Assembly (NCBI GenBank): GCA_022825065.1
Contig: JAJDYR010000013.1
Coordinates: 1-64,000 of the forward strand
Direction of reading: 5' to 3'
Length of the DNA stretch: 64,000 bases
Source: a bacterium
Lineage (GTDB): Bacteria; UBA8248
In this document: positions 61,015-64,000 of the stretch, one piece after another
Numbering within the stretch: the first letter of the stretch is position 1
Layout of the letters: every line of letters starts with the position of its first letter
Program-made: the position numbers and the translations under genes
Notes under the pieces: generated by a model
What the model was told of the DNA's origin: nothing
Database searches by the model: none
What the model saw: the letters and a program-made list of their open reading frames with translations, nothing else

Positions 61015-62004
61015 TTGCTTTATTTGAGTGAGTCCGACGTCAAGAGTCTGGTGAACATGTCCGATGTCATGGACGTGGTGGAGAAATGCTTCAGGGCCCA
61101 GGGGGAGGGGCGCGCGCCGAATCAGCCGAGGCGTCGGGTTTTTCTCCCCAAGGGCACGATGCACGTCATGTTCGGCGGCATGGTGGATGAAAACGAGGGC
61201 TATCTGGGCCTCAAGGCATACACCACGTTTCCGGGCATCGGCGTGCGTTTCATCTTCCTGCTGTGGGACGCGAACACCTCCGAGATGCTCTCGCTCATGG
61301 AGGCCAATATACAAGGCCAGATGCGCACCGGGGCGGCGAGCGGGGTCGCCGCGAAATACATGGCGAGAGAAGACGCTTCGGTCGCCGGGCTGATCGGCAC
61401 GGGCTGGCAGGCGAGGTCCCAACTCGAAGCGCTGTGCTGCGCGCGCGATCTCAAAACCGTGAAAGTCCACAGCCGCCGAGCGGAGAAAAGAGAAAAATTC
61501 GTCAGCGCGATGCAGGACAGGGTGAACCCGGAACTCGTGCCGGTGGAATCGGCGACCGAGGCGGTGAAGGGTTCGCAGATCGTCTGCACCATCACCACGG
61601 CGCGCGAGCCGGTTTTTGATGGCAACGATCTGGAGCCGGGCACGACGGTCATCGCGGCGGGTTCGAACCGCATCACGAACCGCGAGGTGGACGACGAGAC
61701 CTTCCGCCGGGCGGCGGCGGGGAGAATCGTGACGGATAACCTGGAGGGCGCCGAGTTCGAGAGCGGCGACCTCGTCGGCGCCACACGGGCGAACGTCATC
61801 CAGTGGGGCCAGGTCTCCGAGATCGGGTTGATTGCGACCGGCGTCATGCCGGGGCGCGCGTCCGATGATGAAGTCAACCTGTTCCTGAGCCAGGGCGTCG
61901 CGATAGAAGACGTGGCCCTGGGCGCTGAACTCTACCGGCGCGCGAAGGCGCAGGGCGTGGGCGCGCAACTCCCCGTCGAGGGGTTTTTCAAGAGAGCGAC
62001 TTGA
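61015..62004 (+). CDS. Ornithine cyclodeaminase/mu-crystallin-family protein
   Basis: 329 residues. YLSESDVKSLVNM, GYLGLKAYTTFPG, the NAD-binding GLIGTGWQARSQ and the C-terminal IGLIATGVMPGR match the OCD/mu-crystallin family. Members include ornithine and proline-type cyclodeaminases and ketimine reductases; which one cannot be told. GAGGAGAGAG precedes TTG 61015. It ends at repeat copy I. Confidence 0.88.
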   Translation: MLYLSESDVKSLVNMSDVMDVVEKCFRAQGEGRAPNQPRRRVFLPKGTMHVMFGGMVDENEGYLGLKAYTTFPGIGVRFIFLLWDANTSEMLSLMEANIQGQMRTGAASGVAAKYMAREDASVAGLIGTGWQARSQLEALCCARDLKTVKVHSRRAEKREKFVSAMQDRVNPELVPVESATEAVKGSQIVCTITTAREPVFDGNDLEPGTTVIAAGSNRITNREVDDETFRRAAAGRIVTDNLEGAEFESGDLVGATRANVIQWGQVSEIGLIATGVMPGRASDDEVNLFLSQGVAIEDVALGAELYRRAKAQGVGAQLPVEGFFKRAT

Positions 62005-62013
62005 GCCTTTCAG

Positions 62014-62285
62014 GGGGTTGTTGAAAAAGCCTCTGAGGAGGTAAAGGCAACCCCCTTGAAAGGGAAATTCCATAACGTCAACCCCCCCTACCCCCCCCTT
62101 GTCAGGGGTCAAAACCGACCGAAGTGGGAGGTTTTGCAAGACGATGTGTTTCTCGTCAATGGCTTATGCAAACGCTCGTTCATCACTCGCGTTTGACCCC
62201 TGACAAGGGGGGGTAGGGGGGGTTGGTTTTCGAGTCGAGAGGAACGTCCCTCTATCCCCTGAAAAAGGGACTTTTTCAACAGCCC
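62014..62285. repeat. Palindromic interspersed element, copy I
   Basis: 272 bases in the 62005-62301 gap between convergent genes. Ends GGGGTTGTTGAAAAAGCC (62014-62031) and GGGACTTTTTCAACAGCCC (62267-62285). The C/G-tract arms are kept but the central loop (62110-62200) is a different sequence, with its own TTGTCAGGGGTC / GACCCCTGACAA pairing. Confidence 0.85.
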
Positions 62286-62301
62286 TTTCAGGCGCGTTGC
62301 A

Positions 62302-63183
62302 TCAGGTGCTGAGCCCGGCGGTTTTGTCGAAGAACTCGCGCACGGCGTTTTGGTCCACGTCGCCGAAGCCCATGGCCGACGTGGCGATGAAGACCTGCCT
62401 CGCCAGTGCGGCGAACGGCGTCGGCGTCGTCGCGGCCTCGGCCATCTCGGAGATGAGGCGCAGGTCCTTGCGCATCAGGTCGATTCTGAAATACGGCGTG
62501 TAGTCCCGGCTCGCCAGGGGGGAGCCCTTGATGGCCAGAATCTTCGGGATCGAGGCGTTTTTCAGGTAATCCATCATCTCGACGGGGTCGAGGCCCGAGC
62601 GCTCGCCCAGGGTGAGTCCCTCGGACACCACCGAGAGAAACACCGAGACGATCTGGTTGGCCACGAGCTTCATGTGCAGGCCCGCGCCGTTCGGCCCGAA
62701 ATGGTTGATGGACTCCGACACCGCCTCGAGAACGTCGCGGTGTGCGTTCATCGCCGCTTCGTCGCCGCCCACCATCACGTTGAGCTCCGCGCTGATGGCG
62801 CTGGGCTCGCTGCCGCTCACGGGCGTATCGAGGAAAATAGCGCCCTTCTCCGCCGCCTGCTGCGCAATGTCCTGGCTGCCGCCGGGAGAGATGGTGGAGA
62901 AATCAAAACAGACGACGCCTTCCTTCGAGGTCAGGAGCGCGCCTTTTTCTCCGAGATAGGTCTCGTGAACGTCCCTGGTTTCAGGTACGGATGAGCAGAT
63001 GACCTCCGCCTCCGAGGCGGCTTCCGCCGGGGAATCGAAGGTTTTCGCTCCCGCCTCCTCCGCCCGGGCGCGGGCCTCCGGCGACGGGTCGTATCCGTGA
63101 ACCACGAAACCTGCCTTGAGAAGATTGTTGGTCATGGCTCCGCCCATGGTGCCGAGCCCCAGGTATGCGACGATTTTAGGCAC
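62302..63183 (-). CDS. 3-hydroxyisobutyrate dehydrogenase-family NAD(P) oxidoreductase
   Basis: 293 residues. YLGLGTMGGAM (Rossmann), DTPVSGSEP, and the catalytic Lys in GAGLHMKLVANQI identify the family. GTG 63183 is chosen because GAAGGAGAG lies about 6 bases upstream; the longer frame has no similarity to the family. Third member in the window (with 29036 and 32088). It converges on the ornithine cyclodeaminase gene across repeat copy I. Confidence 0.88.
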   Translation of the reverse strand: MPKIVAYLGLGTMGGAMTNNLLKAGFVVHGYDPSPEARARAEEAGAKTFDSPAEAASEAEVICSSVPETRDVHETYLGEKGALLTSKEGVVCFDFSTISPGGSQDIAQQAAEKGAIFLDTPVSGSEPSAISAELNVMVGGDEAAMNAHRDVLEAVSESINHFGPNGAGLHMKLVANQIVSVFLSVVSEGLTLGERSGLDPVEMMDYLKNASIPKILAIKGSPLASRDYTPYFRIDLMRKDLRLISEMAEAATTPTPFAALARQVFIATSAMGFGDVDQNAVREFFDKTAGLST

Positions 63184-63418
63184 TGTGTTCTCTCCTTCGA
63201 CGTTTGGATTTCGGGATGACGCGGGCCTCGAAAAAACGCCTTGCGCTTCATCCGCTTCTCGATGAATCGGAACACGCGATTCTAGCGCATAAGAGACGAA
63301 CAAAATACCTCTCGCGTCGCTTGCCTTTTTTCCCGTGGTTGGCTATGGTTGCGCTTCTTTTTGGACCCGGGACGCATGGAGTGTATCCCAAGACGTTGAT
63401 TTTCTTTGAGGTTTCGAG

Positions 63419-63568
63419 ATGCGCGAGAACATTCAGCTCGAATGCACGACTTGCAAGAAGATGCGCTACACCAGCACCAAGAACAAGCGCAATACGCCGG
63501 ATCGGCTCGAATTCAAGAAGTACTGTAAATTCTGCCGAAGCCACCAGCCGTTTCGGGAGACCAAATAG
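63419..63568 (+). CDS. rpmG: 50S ribosomal protein L33
   Basis: 49 residues, too short for many ORF calls. [13 protein letters not shown] and YCKFCRSH carry the two CxxC pairs (C9, C12, C36, C39) of the zinc-binding form of L33, and [18 protein letters not shown] is the conserved middle. TGAGG lies about 6 bases upstream of the ATG. The stop abuts the rpmB start with no gap, so the two are co-translated. Confidence 0.95.
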   Translation: MRENIQLECTTCKKMRYTSTKNKRNTPDRLEFKKYCKFCRSHQPFRETK

Positions 63569-63829
63569 ATGAAAACCCACAAGAACACCGTGGCGCGCAA
63601 GCGGTGCGCCGTCACCGGCAAGAGCGTGATGTACGGCAACAACGTCTCGCATTCGCACAAGAAGACGAGGCGGCGCTTCGAGGCGAACTTGCACTTCAAG
63701 CGCTTCTACCTGCCCGAAGAGAAGCGCTGGGTGAAGCTGCGCGTATCGGCGAAGGGCCTCAAGATCATCGCCAAGCGCGGCATCTCCAGGGTGATGGCCG
63801 ACATCAAAAAGCGCGAGCGCGCCCTCTAG
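63569..63829 (+). CDS. rpmB: 50S ribosomal protein L28
   Basis: 86 residues. CAVTGKSVMYGNNVSHSHKK, RRRFEANLHFKRFY and WVKLRVSAKGLKII are diagnostic of L28. The first seven residues (MKTHKNT) precede an in-frame GTG at 63590 where shorter homologues begin (VARKRC). The ATG is preferred because GGGAG lies at 63555-63559 and the start abuts the rpmG stop. The order rpmG-rpmB is the reverse of the enterobacterial rpmB-rpmG. Confidence 0.93.
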   Translation: MKTHKNTVARKRCAVTGKSVMYGNNVSHSHKKTRRRFEANLHFKRFYLPEEKRWVKLRVSAKGLKIIAKRGISRVMADIKKRERAL

Positions 63830-64000
63830 CAACTCCTTTATTCCCAAGTATTTGCAAGTTCTACCCGGCTGCGTCGGCGGGTGTTTCTCCGCGCGCCCGC
63901 GAGGAGTTCGCGCGCATTTCGCCCTTGCAATTCCCTTCCAGAATTAATCGTCAATTTATCGAAAAACCCCGTGAATTTATCTAAATTTATCGAATTATTC
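63830..64000. other. AT-rich tail with repeat, no gene seen
   Basis: 171 bases after rpmB. The terminal 60 bases are AT-rich and contain the second 29-base repeat (63953-63981), followed by a partial second ATTTATCGAAT. No terminator with a U-tract is apparent before the window ends. Confidence 0.5.
63953..63981 (+). repeat. 29-base dispersed repeat, copy 2
   Basis: Identical to 33148-33176 in the same orientation. It may extend as a longer element past the window edge. Confidence 0.85.

Overview
This is a GC-rich, densely coded bacterial segment. It ends in ribosomal protein genes rpmG-rpmB, carries a selenocysteine tRNA, an AddAB-type recombination helicase-nuclease, an RsbU/RsbW/RsbV-like partner-switching module, and many uptake and catabolic genes (extracytoplasmic binding proteins, Gfo/Idh/MocA and 3-hydroxyisobutyrate-type dehydrogenases, SDRs, M24 peptidases, amidohydrolase, enolase-superfamily enzyme). 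That mix suits an uncultured heterotroph of the Tectomicrobia/Rokubacteria/NC10 or deltaproteobacterial sort. This placement is inference only; no taxonomic marker in the window settles it.

Layout. 2-565: tail of an NCS2 nucleobase transporter. 918-1505: DUF3105 membrane protein. 1898-7338: a tightly overlapped operon of two response regulators (one with a PP2C phosphatase), an RsbW-like kinase, a periplasmic binding protein and a membrane histidine kinase, facing a STAS protein (7484-7822). 8305-16225: PLP decarboxylase, zinc alcohol dehydrogenase, sugar-nucleotide epimerase, a gutted second epimerase, FMN-binding and AhpD-like proteins, MalQ. 16355-27981 (minus strand): a long catabolic and uptake array (SDR, M24 peptidase, peptide-type ABC transporter, two Gfo/Idh/MocA oxidoreductases, acyl-CoA dehydrogenase, VOC protein, second M24 peptidase). 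Its first promoter overlaps a palindrome next to a divergent GntR/HutC regulator (28217-28978). 29036-32990: two HIBADH-type dehydrogenases, CapA-like protein, SDR, and selC (31837-31933, minus). 33545-37951: AT-richer island with two ATPase + TOPRIM-like pairs (RloA/RloB and an AAA ATPase with a DUF4276 protein), likely anti-phage. 38162-46092: DUF523-DUF1722 protein, a double 3-hydroxyacyl-CoA dehydrogenase, pentapeptide protein, TPP enzyme, homoserine dehydrogenase, binding-protein-like decarboxylase. 46459-53105: addB-addA. 53584-62004: enolase-superfamily enzyme, a two-gene membrane cytochrome-like module translationally coupled to an amidohydrolase and an MFS carrier, a Memo-family protein, ornithine cyclodeaminase. 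62302-63183: third HIBADH. 63419-63829: rpmG-rpmB.

The most striking non-coding feature is a family of about nine palindromic elements (roughly 210-290 bp) scattered between genes. Most are bounded by inverted ends resembling TTGTTGAAAAAG, and seven have a C/G-tract inner inverted repeat. They behave like MITEs and sit mostly at gene ends. Two of them, with inner cores in opposite orientation, bracket the single pentapeptide gene. A different diverged direct repeat brackets the RloA/RloB pair.
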